This document shows, one piece after another, positions 1 to 8,111 of a stretch of 18,404 nucleotides of DNA (the stretch's first letter is position 1; each line of letters opens with the position of its first letter). The position numbers and the translations under genes are program-made. Source of the stretch: Spirochaetaceae bacterium (lineage in GTDB: Bacteria; Spirochaetota; Spirochaetia; Treponematales; Breznakiellaceae); assembly GCA_031268255.1 (NCBI GenBank), contig JAIRXO010000013.1, positions 1 through 18,404 of the forward strand, in the 5' to 3' direction. Below the pieces are notes generated by a model. That model worked only from the letters and a program-made list of their open reading frames with translations, did not search any database and had not been told where the DNA came from.

Positions 1-1430
1 CGGGGTTTGAGACGGTCGCGTATGTAGGCGAGTTTTTTTGCCGCGCTGTCAGCGTCAAGCTGGGGCGACCACTGGTAGGGCGTATGGGGCTTGGGAATAA
101 ATGTTCCCACATTCACGCTGAAATGTACGCCGGTTCTGCGGAAAACTTCCAGCACAAAATCAACAATGGCCTCCTCCTCGGACACGCCTTCATCTGATAC
201 ACATTCGCCCGCGCCTTTTGCCGAAAGGTCTGCCGGAGGCAGTCCTATCATAAAGTAGAATTTTGCCCCCTTAAATCCCTGTTGCCTGGCCTCGTTGAGT
301 ATGGCGCTGACGCTGTCAAGGCTCACTTCCTTATTGACGGAAAGCTGCCACGCGTCCAGGGGGGTCTCGACGGCAAAGGTAAGGCCGCTCCTGCGCAGCT
401 CCGAAACATCTTTCAAAATAGGAAGCGAAAAACCCGATACCCTTAACGAAGGAAGCTGAAAGGAAATATGGTCTTTTCCGTAACGCCGGTTAAGCAGGGA
501 CACCAGTTCCCCTATGCCCCGGTAATCGCCTGACGAGAGGGAGGAGAGGCTTATCTCCCGGTAGCCGCCTGAACGTATAAAGGCGCCGGCATCGGCCTGG
601 GCCTTGATTAGGCTCTTTTGCCGCATGGGCCTGTACCAGATTCCCGCGTGGCAAAAACGGCAGCCGTTGGGACAGCCCCGCATTATTTCCACGGCGCCGT
701 GATGCTGGACTGTTTTCATGCTTGACACCGGAAACACCGCGTCAGGGCGGGAGGCAAAGTCCCAGTCCACGGCCCGCACCGCGCTTGCCTTGCCCTTGCG
801 CCACACCGATGGATGGGAGGCAAGCAGGCAGAGCAGGGCGTCCCGCGTTTTGCCTGATTTTTTCGCGTCCCTGAGAGCGGCGCAGAGTTCAAAAAAACCC
901 GCCTCGGCCTCCCCTATCCAGAAGGCGTCCACAAAGGGGACATAGGGCAGGGGGTTTGAGACACAGGGGCCGCCCATGATGACCAGAGGATCTTTTTCCG
1001 TGCGGGACGATGCCCTGAGGGGGATACGTCCGCTTTTAAGAACGCTTAAAAATCCGGTAATGCCCAGTTCGTAACCCAGGGTTACGCCGAGTATGTCAAG
1101 GTGTTCAAGGGCAAGCCCTGAGTCAAGACCGTAAAGGGGTATGGCGTTTTCTTCGAGGAGCGTTTCAAAATCAGGAGCCGGGGCAAAAACCCTGTCGCAG
1201 GCTATGCCCTCGACGCGGTTGAGGCCGTTGTAGAGTATGCGCAGGGCCTGGTTTGACATGCCTATTTCGTACAGATCGGGAAAGGCAATGGCCATGCGGA
1301 GCGTACTTTCTTCCATGGTTTTCCGGCTGCTCAATATGCCGTATTCGCCGCCTGTATAACGGGAAGGCTTTTCCACGTCAAGGAGTTTTCCGCCAAGTTC
1401 ATTTTGAATATCAACAAAACAAAGAGCCAT
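1..1430 (-). CDS. TIGR03960-type B12-binding radical SAM protein (C-terminus cut by window edge)
   Basis: The reading frame starts with ATG at 1430 and stays open to the left edge, giving 476 residues of an incomplete protein. The radical SAM [4Fe-4S] motif CxxxCxxC is at C253, C257 and C260 in the context RGCPNGCRFCHAG, followed by IWYRPMR. This is characteristic of the TIGR03960 radical SAM family, which has a vitamin-B12-binding-like N-terminal half; residues 45–170 here (AFPDLYEIGMSNQALRILY, IMGGPCVSNP, WIGEAEAGF) fit that half. The exact reaction of this family is not established. In many bacteria it sits beside rodA/mreBCD and near a DUF2344 partner and RNase E/G genes, which fits the rodA gene only 3 nt upstream. 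A Gly/Ser/Glu-rich stretch at about residues 400–420, after the FMIGLP strand, looks longer than I expect. Family assignment is firm; the function is unknown. Confidence 0.88.
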   Translation of the reverse strand, partial: MALCFVDIQNELGGKLLDVEKPSRYTGGEYGILSSRKTMEESTLRMAIAFPDLYEIGMSNQALRILYNGLNRVEGIACDRVFAPAPDFETLLEENAIPLYGLDSGLALEHLDILGVTLGYELGITGFLSVLKSGRIPLRASSRTEKDPLVIMGGPCVSNPLPYVPFVDAFWIGEAEAGFFELCAALRDAKKSGKTRDALLCLLASHPSVWRKGKASAVRAVDWDFASRPDAVFPVSSMKTVQHHGAVEIMRGCPNGCRFCHAGIWYRPMRQKSLIKAQADAGAFIRSGGYREISLSSLSSGDYRGIGELVSLLNRRYGKDHISFQLPSLRVSGFSLPILKDVSELRRSGLTFAVETPLDAWQLSVNKEVSLDSVSAILNEARQQGFKGAKFYFMIGLPPADLSAKGAGECVSDEGVSEEEAIVDFVLEVFRRTGVHFSVNVGTFIPKPHTPYQWSPQLDADSAAKKLAYIRDRLKP

Positions 1431-1433
1431 AGG

Positions 1434-2747
1434 TCAGTGCTGAAACCTTCGGCTGTAGATACTGAGCGAGAGGCCTATGCCGGTCATGGCGCTGATCAGG
1501 GCCGAACCTCCGTAAGACATAAAGAGAAGGGGGATACCGGTAATGGGCATGATGCCCATGGTCATGCCCACATTGACAATAAAATGAAAGGCCACCATGG
1601 CGGCAAAACCCGACGCGATATAGGAACCGAAAGGGTCGGACGTGGTACGGGTAATCCTGACAAGCCGCAGCAGTATGATGAGAAAGAGGGCGAAAACCAA
1701 AAGACCCCCGACAAGGCCCCATTCTTCAGAAAAAATGGAGAAGATAAAATCTGTACTCTGCTGGGGAAGGAAGCGGTAATGGCTCTGGGTTCCCTGGAGA
1801 TAGCCTTTGCCAAGCACCCCTCCCGAACCTATGGCGGTGATGGACTGTATGATGTTCCAGCCCGATCCGCGGGGGTCCACGTTGGGGTCCAGAAACACAA
1901 TGAGCCGCATGATCTGATAATCCTGGAGCATCTTGCCGCCAACGAAAGACGCCCCCAGCGACAGGAGCAGTACGGCTGATGTGTAGACTATCCAGTAAAA
2001 ATACCGCTTCCTGAAGCGTAAAAATCCGTACAGGGCTATGGCAAATACCGTTACGAGAAAGATTCCGCCAAGGAGAATAAACCGTATATTTGTCAGTATC
2101 ATCAGCGAAGGAAAGGCGCCCCGCAGTATGTGGATATGCCAGAGGGGCAGTACCATGAGCAGGCCCGAGAGGATGATACAGGCCGTCATAAAGAACACAT
2201 AACGCAGGGAAAGTCCGGCTATAAAGGTCATGGTCAGCAGTATGGGGATGAATACCAGGGCCGTACCAAAGTCGGGCTGGAGGAGTATAATGCCCATGGG
2301 AATAAAGACCAGGGCCGAGGACACCGCAAAGCGTTTGAATTCGTTCTGCTCGTGCCGCGTTGAATCAAGATACCGCGCCAGTGCCAGTATTGTGGCGATT
2401 TTGGCGAACTCGGACGGCTGTATGCCAAAGCCCCCTATGCCTATCCAGGCCCTGGCCCCGCTTACCATGCGGCCAAAAAATACCGTATACACCAGAAGTA
2501 AAAGGATGGCAAGGTATATGTATGCGGAAAGATCATATATTCTCCTGTAGTCCAGCATGGAAATGACCAGGGCTATAAGCATGCCGGAAACAGCCCACAC
2601 TATCTGGCGTATGTACTCGGTAGAAGCCAGGGTCCGGGCGGAGCTAATCCCCGATGAATAAATAAAGAGTATGCCGAAACAGGCCAGGAGCAGGGAACTC
2701 AAAAAGAGGGACAGGTCTATATCAAGTATGTTCCGCAGCCGGATCAT
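1434..2747 (-). CDS. rodA: RodA, SEDS-family peptidoglycan glycosyltransferase of the elongasome
   Basis: This 437-residue polytopic membrane protein belongs to the FtsW/RodA/SpoVE (SEDS) family. It polymerises lipid II into glycan strands during side-wall growth, working with PBP2. Hydrophobic segments cover nearly the whole length. Family signatures are GARAWIGIGGFGIQPSEFAK (about 97–116), LLQPDFGTA (about 155–163), DPRGSGWNIIQS (291–302), GTQSHYRFLPQQSTDFIF and the C-terminal MPITGIPLLFMSYGG. D291 in the DPRGSGWN loop corresponds to the Asp needed for SEDS polymerase activity. The ATG directly abuts the TAG of the upstream PBP2 gene with no spacer, and the ribosome-binding purines (GGGAG) lie inside the end of that gene. 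The next gene starts 3 nt after the TGA. Length and motifs are normal for the family. Confidence 0.97.
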   Translation of the reverse strand: MIRLRNILDIDLSLFLSSLLLACFGILFIYSSGISSARTLASTEYIRQIVWAVSGMLIALVISMLDYRRIYDLSAYIYLAILLLLVYTVFFGRMVSGARAWIGIGGFGIQPSEFAKIATILALARYLDSTRHEQNEFKRFAVSSALVFIPMGIILLQPDFGTALVFIPILLTMTFIAGLSLRYVFFMTACIILSGLLMVLPLWHIHILRGAFPSLMILTNIRFILLGGIFLVTVFAIALYGFLRFRKRYFYWIVYTSAVLLLSLGASFVGGKMLQDYQIMRLIVFLDPNVDPRGSGWNIIQSITAIGSGGVLGKGYLQGTQSHYRFLPQQSTDFIFSIFSEEWGLVGGLLVFALFLIILLRLVRITRTTSDPFGSYIASGFAAMVAFHFIVNVGMTMGIMPITGIPLLFMSYGGSALISAMTGIGLSLSIYSRRFQH

Positions 2748-4625
2748 CTACTCCCGCCTTGTCTGTATGGGCATGATGTACTGGAAACCCAGGGCCGCTA
2801 CCGCTTCTTCGTAGCTCTGGTTGGCGAAGATACCCTGAAAAATAATGGCCGAGGCATAGGGGGCCCACCATTCCCACGGGTTGGTCGCTTCCACGATAAC
2901 CGACACCACAACGCGTTCTTCGGGATTGCTGGTCTCATAGGGCGCGTAGGCGGCAAACCAGGAATGCCAGCGGTCGGCGAGACCGACTTCGCTTGTACCT
3001 GTCTTGCCGGCTATCTCCACCGCCCTGATGTTCAGGGGATACTGGGCGGTTCCCTCGCTGATGACCGAGCGCATATTGCGCCTGAGGGTTTTGTACACAT
3101 CTTCCTGTATGCCGGTGCTTTCCCTCAGGACTTCCCTCTGGGTTGTCCTGATGACGGCGCCGCTGAGGGGGTCCCGCACTTCTTTAAGGAGATGGGGTTT
3201 ATACACCACGCCGTCATTGATCACCATCGAAATCATGTCGGCCATCTGTATGGGCGTCACCAGGGTATAGCCCTGGCCTATGGACATATTCATGGTGTCG
3301 CCGTCAAGCCATTTTACATGGAAGCGCCGGTCTTTCCACTGGGGGGTGGGGATAAAGCCCGATATTTCCCCGGGAAGGTCTATGCCGCTGTTCTCGCCAA
3401 AACCGAATTCCCTGGCATAGGCGACGATGCGCTCCACCCGCAGGTAGTCCCTTCCGGCCACCCAAAAATAAATGTCGCAGGACTGGGCAAGGGCCTGCTG
3501 GAGGTTGAGATAGCCGTGACCGGGCCGCCTGATATGGCAGCGCCAGTCCCGGTCGCCGTAGTGTATCTCTCCCGGACATTCGATGGTCTTGTCCGGGGAA
3601 AAGACATCCTCGTTGAGTATGCCCGCGCTCATGGGTATTTTGAATACCGATGCCGGGGGATAACTGGACTGTATGGCCCGGTTAAGAAACGGTTTGTTGG
3701 GATCATTGATCAGTGCCTGGTATTCGCCTGAGGCATTGTTCCGGTTAAAAAGATTGGGGTCATACCAGGGATAGGAAACCATGGCAAGCACTTCGCCGGT
3801 GGCCGGCCTGGTTACCACGACGGCGCCCATGCGTTTGCCCAGGGCTTTTTCGGCCAAAAGCTGTATGTTCCTGTCTATGGTAAGGACCAGGTTTCTCCCC
3901 ATTGTGGCCGGTTCCCGTATGTTGGCGTCTCCGGCTATGCCCCTCCCCTGGGCGTCCACCGTGCGGATTTCCCTGCCCTCCCTGCCCCGCAGGAGTTCGT
4001 CGTACTGCCGTTCTATGCCCGCCTTGCCTATAATGTCCCCCTGGGTATAGCCCATATTGTACAGTATGGTCAGTTCGTCCCGGGTAATATCCCCGACATA
4101 GCCAATAATGTGGGAGAGGCTTCCAGAATCAACATAATTCCGCATGGGCTTTGACTGCCAGGAAACACCGGGAAGCATATCGACCCTTTCGGCCAGGGCC
4201 GCTACGGTCGTGAAGGGAACATTGGCGGCCAGTTCCACGCTCTGGTACAGGGAATAATTCTGGGGCGGAACCCTTCTGGCTATCTGGTCCTCGCTCTGTT
4301 TGAGCAGGGCGGCTGTTTCCCTGAGCACGTTCTGTATCTCGCCCCGGGGAACCTCGGCGGGAATGATATTGACCGCGAAGGAATCGGTATTGAGTACCAT
4401 GGGCTGGTTGAAATTCCTGTCGTAGATTTCTCCCCGCTGGGCGGGTATTATTGTGGTCCGCCGCGCTATGTTCATGGCCTGGCGGCGGTAGATTTCCCCG
4501 CTTACAATCTGCATGCTGAAGAGCTTGACTCCGTAAATGGCAAAAGCGGCTATAAAAAAAGTCCTGAGCAGCTTTATTCTGAAATCGGAACGGTTATCAT
4601 CGGGCAGGGGGTTGAAACTTGACAT
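2748..4625 (-). CDS. mrdA: Penicillin-binding protein 2 (class B transpeptidase of the elongasome)
   Basis: This 625-residue class B penicillin-binding protein cross-links new peptidoglycan in the side wall and pairs with RodA. It has a short cytoplasmic tail, one membrane anchor at about residues 18–38, a pedestal/dimerisation domain (about 55–240, starting at the conserved PAQRGEIYDRN), and a periplasmic transpeptidase domain. The active-site motifs are S326-V-F-K329 (nucleophile), S382-C-D384 (SxD in place of the SxN of many PBPs, usual for PBP2) and K541-T-G-T544. The start codon overlaps the mreD stop by one base (TGATG), and its own stop TAG is immediately followed by the rodA ATG. Adjacency to mreBCD and rodA identifies it as the elongation-specific PBP2 rather than the divisome FtsI. 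Confidence 0.97.
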   Translation of the reverse strand: MSSFNPLPDDNRSDFRIKLLRTFFIAAFAIYGVKLFSMQIVSGEIYRRQAMNIARRTTIIPAQRGEIYDRNFNQPMVLNTDSFAVNIIPAEVPRGEIQNVLRETAALLKQSEDQIARRVPPQNYSLYQSVELAANVPFTTVAALAERVDMLPGVSWQSKPMRNYVDSGSLSHIIGYVGDITRDELTILYNMGYTQGDIIGKAGIERQYDELLRGREGREIRTVDAQGRGIAGDANIREPATMGRNLVLTIDRNIQLLAEKALGKRMGAVVVTRPATGEVLAMVSYPWYDPNLFNRNNASGEYQALINDPNKPFLNRAIQSSYPPASVFKIPMSAGILNEDVFSPDKTIECPGEIHYGDRDWRCHIRRPGHGYLNLQQALAQSCDIYFWVAGRDYLRVERIVAYAREFGFGENSGIDLPGEISGFIPTPQWKDRRFHVKWLDGDTMNMSIGQGYTLVTPIQMADMISMVINDGVVYKPHLLKEVRDPLSGAVIRTTQREVLRESTGIQEDVYKTLRRNMRSVISEGTAQYPLNIRAVEIAGKTGTSEVGLADRWHSWFAAYAPYETSNPEERVVVSVIVEATNPWEWWAPYASAIIFQGIFANQSYEEAVAALGFQYIMPIQTRRE

Positions 4626-5128
4626 CAGGCGTCTTCCTTTCCCATGAGCAGGGGCTTAAATTGCCGCAGGAGGCCGAAAATCAGGGGGGCGATAAGGGTA
4701 TTCTCGATCAGTTCGACCCAGAGCTGGGCCGCGGTAAAAGAATACGCGGGAACAGCGCCGGCGAAAAGCAGATGGAGTACAAAAACCAGGAGGGCCTTGG
4801 CCAGGGTCGCCACGGCGCAGAGTACCATAGGAAGAAAAACCGCGTCAAGGAAAAACATCCCCTTTATGCATCCGGCGGCGGCGGCGATGAGGGTGCGTAT
4901 AAAGGCATTGAGCCCCAGAGGGGCGGCGGAAAGAAAATCAAGCAGGAGGCCCGAGCAGAATCCGGTAAGCTGGCCTGTCATGGTTCCGTTTACATAAGAA
5001 ACAAAAACCAGTATCACCAGGGCAAGGTCGGGCCGGGCCTGATACAAAGCCATGCGGGGAAGTATTGTGGATTCCAGTATTGCGGCGGCCAGTATGATGA
5101 GGCAGGCCCAGACAACGTTTTTAACCAT
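4625..5128 (-). CDS. mreD: MreD, rod-shape-determining membrane protein
   Basis: This small, very hydrophobic inner-membrane protein (167 residues from the chosen start) has about five membrane segments and is the usual MreD partner of MreC in the elongasome. I chose the ATG at 5128, which encodes MVKNVVWACLII and gives an 8-nt overlap with the end of mreC. The same frame is open to an ATG at 5167, but that adds 13 polar residues (MNMSLFWMPKAGR) and would overlap mreC by 47 nt. A purine-rich stretch (AAGGCGGGGAGG) precedes the ATG at 5128, inside the end of mreC. Sequence conservation of MreD is low, so the assignment relies on size, hydrophobicity and position between mreC and mrdA. Confidence 0.9.
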   Translation of the reverse strand: MVKNVVWACLIILAAAILESTILPRMALYQARPDLALVILVFVSYVNGTMTGQLTGFCSGLLLDFLSAAPLGLNAFIRTLIAAAAGCIKGMFFLDAVFLPMVLCAVATLAKALLVFVLHLLFAGAVPAYSFTAAQLWVELIENTLIAPLIFGLLRQFKPLLMGKEDA

Positions 5129-5987
5129 CCTCCCCGCCTTCGGCATCCAGAACAAAGACATATTCAAGCCGCGAAAAGTCTATGGCGCTTTCCAGTTCGA
5201 CTCCCATGGATGTTTCATATTCCTGGTAGAGTACGCGGCTTACCCTGCCTATGGTGAGGCCCGCGGGGTAGACGCCGCCAAGTCCGGCGGACACGACTAT
5301 GTCCCCGGCGCTGATCTCGTCCATGGCCCGCTTCCTGATAAAGCGCATAACCAGGGGAAGATTGGGATTACCCTGCCCTTCCACAATGCCTTCGTACCGG
5401 GATTCGGCGAAACGGGCCGAAATAAAAGAACTTCCGTCATGGAGGGGCATCACCAGGCTTTCCATACGGCCTGCCTGGATGACCTTGCCAACCAGGGCCT
5501 GTGCGCCGTCCTGAAAGGCTATGACCGGCATGTTTACCTTGACAAGGTCCCGGGTTCCCTTGTTGATTACCAATGCCGAAAAAAGATTGTCGGGGTCCCT
5601 GCCTATGAGCTGGGCCGGAATATGGCGGTAACGCAGTACAGTGGAAAAACCAAGCTGCTCCCGCAGGCGCATGTTTTCCTGCCGTATCTCGGCGGCGCTC
5701 CGTTCAAGCTGCTCGTACCTGGTCATGCGTCCGGCAAGCTCGTTGTACTCGCGCCTCAGGCTGGCCAGTTCCCGGATGGACAGCACGGTCCGGGACATAA
5801 AGGAAGAGACGCCGTATATACCGCCCCTGATGCCGGAAAAAGCCGAAAGCCCGGCGTCCCTGACCGAGACGATGAAACTTCTGGTGGAAAACAGCAGTAT
5901 CGAAAAGGAAACCAGGGCGAGAGCGGCAAAAACATAGGCGTCCCGGCCAAAACGCCCCCCGCGTTTTCGGTTCTCCCTGATGCGCAT
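5121..5987 (-). CDS. mreC: MreC, rod-shape-determining periplasmic protein
   Basis: This 288-residue protein has a basic cytoplasmic N-terminus, one membrane segment at about residues 17–36, a coiled coil at about 68–115 (the ELASLRREYNELAGR region), and a C-terminal beta-rich region (about 120–280) typical of the double beta-barrel of MreC. Conserved family stretches are PAQLIGRDPDN, VINKGTRDLVKVNMPV and GDIVVSAGLGGVYPAGLTIG. MreC links cytoplasmic MreB filaments to PBP2/RodA and activates them. The ATG lies 3 nt after the mreB stop and the TAA lies within the start of mreD, so the three genes are tightly coupled. Length is normal. Confidence 0.95.
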   Translation of the reverse strand: MRIRENRKRGGRFGRDAYVFAALALVSFSILLFSTRSFIVSVRDAGLSAFSGIRGGIYGVSSFMSRTVLSIRELASLRREYNELAGRMTRYEQLERSAAEIRQENMRLREQLGFSTVLRYRHIPAQLIGRDPDNLFSALVINKGTRDLVKVNMPVIAFQDGAQALVGKVIQAGRMESLVMPLHDGSSFISARFAESRYEGIVEGQGNPNLPLVMRFIRKRAMDEISAGDIVVSAGLGGVYPAGLTIGRVSRVLYQEYETSMGVELESAIDFSRLEYVFVLDAEGGEDG

Positions 5988-5990
5988 GGC

Positions 5991-7019
5991 CTACCCGTTC
6001 AGGCTGTCATAAATACTGTGGGTATGGTCAAAGCCCTTGGCGTTTTCAAAGTATTTACCCGCGCCCAGGGCGACGCACTCAAGGGGCCGCTCGGCAAGTA
6101 TTACCGGCACCCCTGTTTCCTTGGAAATCAGTTTTGGCAGCCCCTTGAGCAGAGACCCCCCTCCGGTCATTACAATGCCCCGCTCCACAATGTCCGCGGC
6201 AAGTTCGGGCGGGGTCTTGCCCAGGGTGGCTTTTATTTCGTCGATGATCTGGACTATGGGGTCCTTGAGGGCTTCCCGCACCTCGACAGAGTCTATCTCA
6301 AGCCTCCGGGGAAGGCCGGTAATGGCGTCGGTGCCCTTTATTTCTACCTTCTCTATGGTTTTATCAGGAGAGGCGTTTCCGATTTCTATCTTGAGCCTTT
6401 CGGCTATATTCGGGCCTATGATGAGGTTGTGGACGCTTCTGACATATTTGATGATTGATTCGTCAAATTCATCGCCGCCCAGACGTATGGCATTGGTAAC
6501 CACCATGCCGCCCAGAGAAATGACCGAGATTTCCGTAGTGCCGCCGCCTATATCGCAGACCATGTGGCCCGCGGGCTCCCAGATGGGAATATCCGCCCCT
6601 ATGGCGGCGGCGCGGCTTTCCTCGATAACGTATACCTCCCGGGCTCCGGCCTTGTAGGCGCTTTCTTCCACGGCCCGGCGTTCAACCTCGGTGATGCAGG
6701 AAGGTATGCCTATGACCATGCGGGGTTTTATAAAACGGTAACGGGGCATTACTTTGGAGATGAAATAGCGTATCATCTTTTCGGTCGATTCAAGGTCGGC
6801 GATAACCCCGTCCCTCAGGGGCCGTATGGCGATGATATTGCCGGGGGTCTTGTAAAGCATGCTTTTCGCTTCGGTGCCCACAGCCATGACTTTTTTGGTT
6901 CCCTTCTCCACAGCGACGACAGAAGGTTCATTGATGACAATGCCCTTGCCCCGTATGTAAATAATTGTATTGCAGGTTCCCAGGTCTATGCCTATATCCT
7001 TTGATACTCTTCCAAACAT
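5991..7019 (-). CDS. mreB: MreB, actin-like rod-shape-determining protein
   Basis: This 342-residue bacterial actin homologue forms membrane-associated filaments that orient side-wall synthesis. The nucleotide-binding motifs are intact: phosphate-1 loop D12-LGTCNT, phosphate-2 loop D156-IGGGTTE and adenosine motif TGGGSLLKG (about 285–293). The start ATG is preceded by GGAGG four bases upstream, a clear ribosome-binding site. Two small departures from the commonest MreB text are visible: GTCNT where many MreBs have GTANT, and VIEESRAAAIGA (131–142) where EEPMAAAIGA is common. Both could be lineage traits. It follows the TPR gene after a 40-nt gap and leads mreC by 3 nt, making it the first gene of the mreBCD–mrdA–rodA block. 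Confidence 0.98.
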   Translation of the reverse strand: MFGRVSKDIGIDLGTCNTIIYIRGKGIVINEPSVVAVEKGTKKVMAVGTEAKSMLYKTPGNIIAIRPLRDGVIADLESTEKMIRYFISKVMPRYRFIKPRMVIGIPSCITEVERRAVEESAYKAGAREVYVIEESRAAAIGADIPIWEPAGHMVCDIGGGTTEISVISLGGMVVTNAIRLGGDEFDESIIKYVRSVHNLIIGPNIAERLKIEIGNASPDKTIEKVEIKGTDAITGLPRRLEIDSVEVREALKDPIVQIIDEIKATLGKTPPELAADIVERGIVMTGGGSLLKGLPKLISKETGVPVILAERPLECVALGAGKYFENAKGFDHTHSIYDSLNG

Positions 7020-7059
7020 ATATCCTCCAGCCTTTGGCTTAACTCCGGTTTAGTACTGT

Positions 7060-8013
7060 TTACGGCGTATAGACGCCGAGTTTTGTCCGCGCTTCCCCGT
7101 GTCCGGGATCGACGCGCAGGGCCCGCCGCCACTCGGCTCTGGCCCGGGTCGCGTCCCCCCCGGCGGCGTATAATTCGCCCAGTTCAAAGTGGGCGTCGGC
7201 GTTTTCCCCGTTCTCCTCGATAATGGCCCGGAACTGTTCCTCGGCTCCCTCCGCTTCGCCGGCGGCGGCCAGAACCTTCCCCAAAAGGAGCCTCGCCTGG
7301 ATTACCACATTGGCGTCCCGGGAATTCCCGATACAGCGGACAAGGTAGGCTCTGGCGGAATTCCCCTCATCCAGTCCTATATAGGACCTGGCTATGGCCA
7401 AAAGCCGCAGATCCGAAACATAGGACCCGTCCTCGCTGTTCAATGACTCCGACAGCGAAGCCACGCTGTTCCGGTAATCGCTGAGTTCCGCGTAGGCCAG
7501 CCCCAGGTATTCGGCGGTGTCCGGGGCGCTGAAACCGCTTCCCCTGGCTTCTTCCAGATAACGGATCGCCAAATCCGCGTAGGAAGGGCCCTTGTGGTAA
7601 TAAGCCTTGCCCAGGACATAGCGCAGATTCGCGTCCCTTTCCCCCTCGCGGGTAAGAAGGGCCTTTCTGAGGGACACGATACAGGTGTCAATATAACGGA
7701 GGGTATCGGACACGTTAATCTGGGCCACGGCAAGCTGGTACGACGAAAAACCCCTCAGGCTCAATAAAAAAAAGTCCAAAGGTTTTTTCGCGAGCCATTG
7801 GCCGCTCAGGTCATAAACATCCCCGTAGGTCCCTTCTTCCCAGTAACGCAGCAGTTCTCTCCGGTCCCTGCCCCATTCATTCTTGTTCCGTATGCCCAAA
7901 AACGCCAGAGACAGGACCAAAACAAACGCTATAAAGACCGTCAGCGCGGTCAAAACAGGGTTTTTCCGGTAAACATGTACATCAAGCCACTGCCTCGGCT
8001 TCTTTTTAAGCAT
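7060..8013 (-). CDS. Membrane-anchored tetratricopeptide-repeat protein
   Basis: The chosen ATG at 8013 gives 317 residues. The frame is open further upstream to 8235, but that part lies inside the RNase P RNA gene and is not protein-like. The N-terminus is basic (MLKKKPRQW), followed by one strongly hydrophobic segment at about 19–41, so this is an N-in anchored protein with its bulk outside the cytoplasmic membrane. The rest is helical repeats with TPR-like spacing, clearest at about 130–160, 164–197, 238–270 and 271–304 (HFELGELYAAGGDATRARAE, ALRVDPGHGEA). TPR proteins are protein–protein scaffolds; no enzymatic motif is seen. It sits between rnpB and mreB, 40 nt before mreB, so a role with the cell-shape machinery is possible but is inference from position only. 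Confidence 0.85.
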   Translation of the reverse strand: MLKKKPRQWLDVHVYRKNPVLTALTVFIAFVLVLSLAFLGIRNKNEWGRDRRELLRYWEEGTYGDVYDLSGQWLAKKPLDFFLLSLRGFSSYQLAVAQINVSDTLRYIDTCIVSLRKALLTREGERDANLRYVLGKAYYHKGPSYADLAIRYLEEARGSGFSAPDTAEYLGLAYAELSDYRNSVASLSESLNSEDGSYVSDLRLLAIARSYIGLDEGNSARAYLVRCIGNSRDANVVIQARLLLGKVLAAAGEAEGAEEQFRAIIEENGENADAHFELGELYAAGGDATRARAEWRRALRVDPGHGEARTKLGVYTP

Positions 8014-8025
8014 GGTTCTCTTGTG

Positions 8026-8054
8026 ATTTAATACTGTTTCCGGGGAAAAGTCAA
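8026..8054 (-). promoter_or_regulatory. Candidate sigma-70 promoter for the TPR–mreBCD block
   Basis: On the minus strand a TTGACT hexamer (8054–8049) and a TTAAAT hexamer (8031–8026) are separated by 17 nt, just upstream of the TPR gene start at 8013. Each matches the consensus imperfectly, and the -10 is so close to the ATG that the leader would be very short. It lies after rnpB, where an independent start for the following genes would be useful. Prediction from sequence only. Confidence 0.35.
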
Positions 8055-8111
8055 CGGAGTCATTCCGTAACGGTATTTTTGGGCGTGTGTTACGCGCCGC
8101 GTATGTCAAAA

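Noticed and set aside
5129..5167. Longer mreD start at 5167
   Set aside because: It would overlap mreC by 47 nt and add a polar stretch before the first membrane segment; the ATG at 5128 gives an ordinary short overlap.
5052..6458. A 468-codon plus-strand open frame across mreC and mreB, and similar long antisense frames at 2964–3731, 8290–9288 and 9532–10593
   Set aside because: They lie opposite firmly identified genes, lack protein-like composition or family motifs, and arise from the high GC content and codon bias of the real strand.
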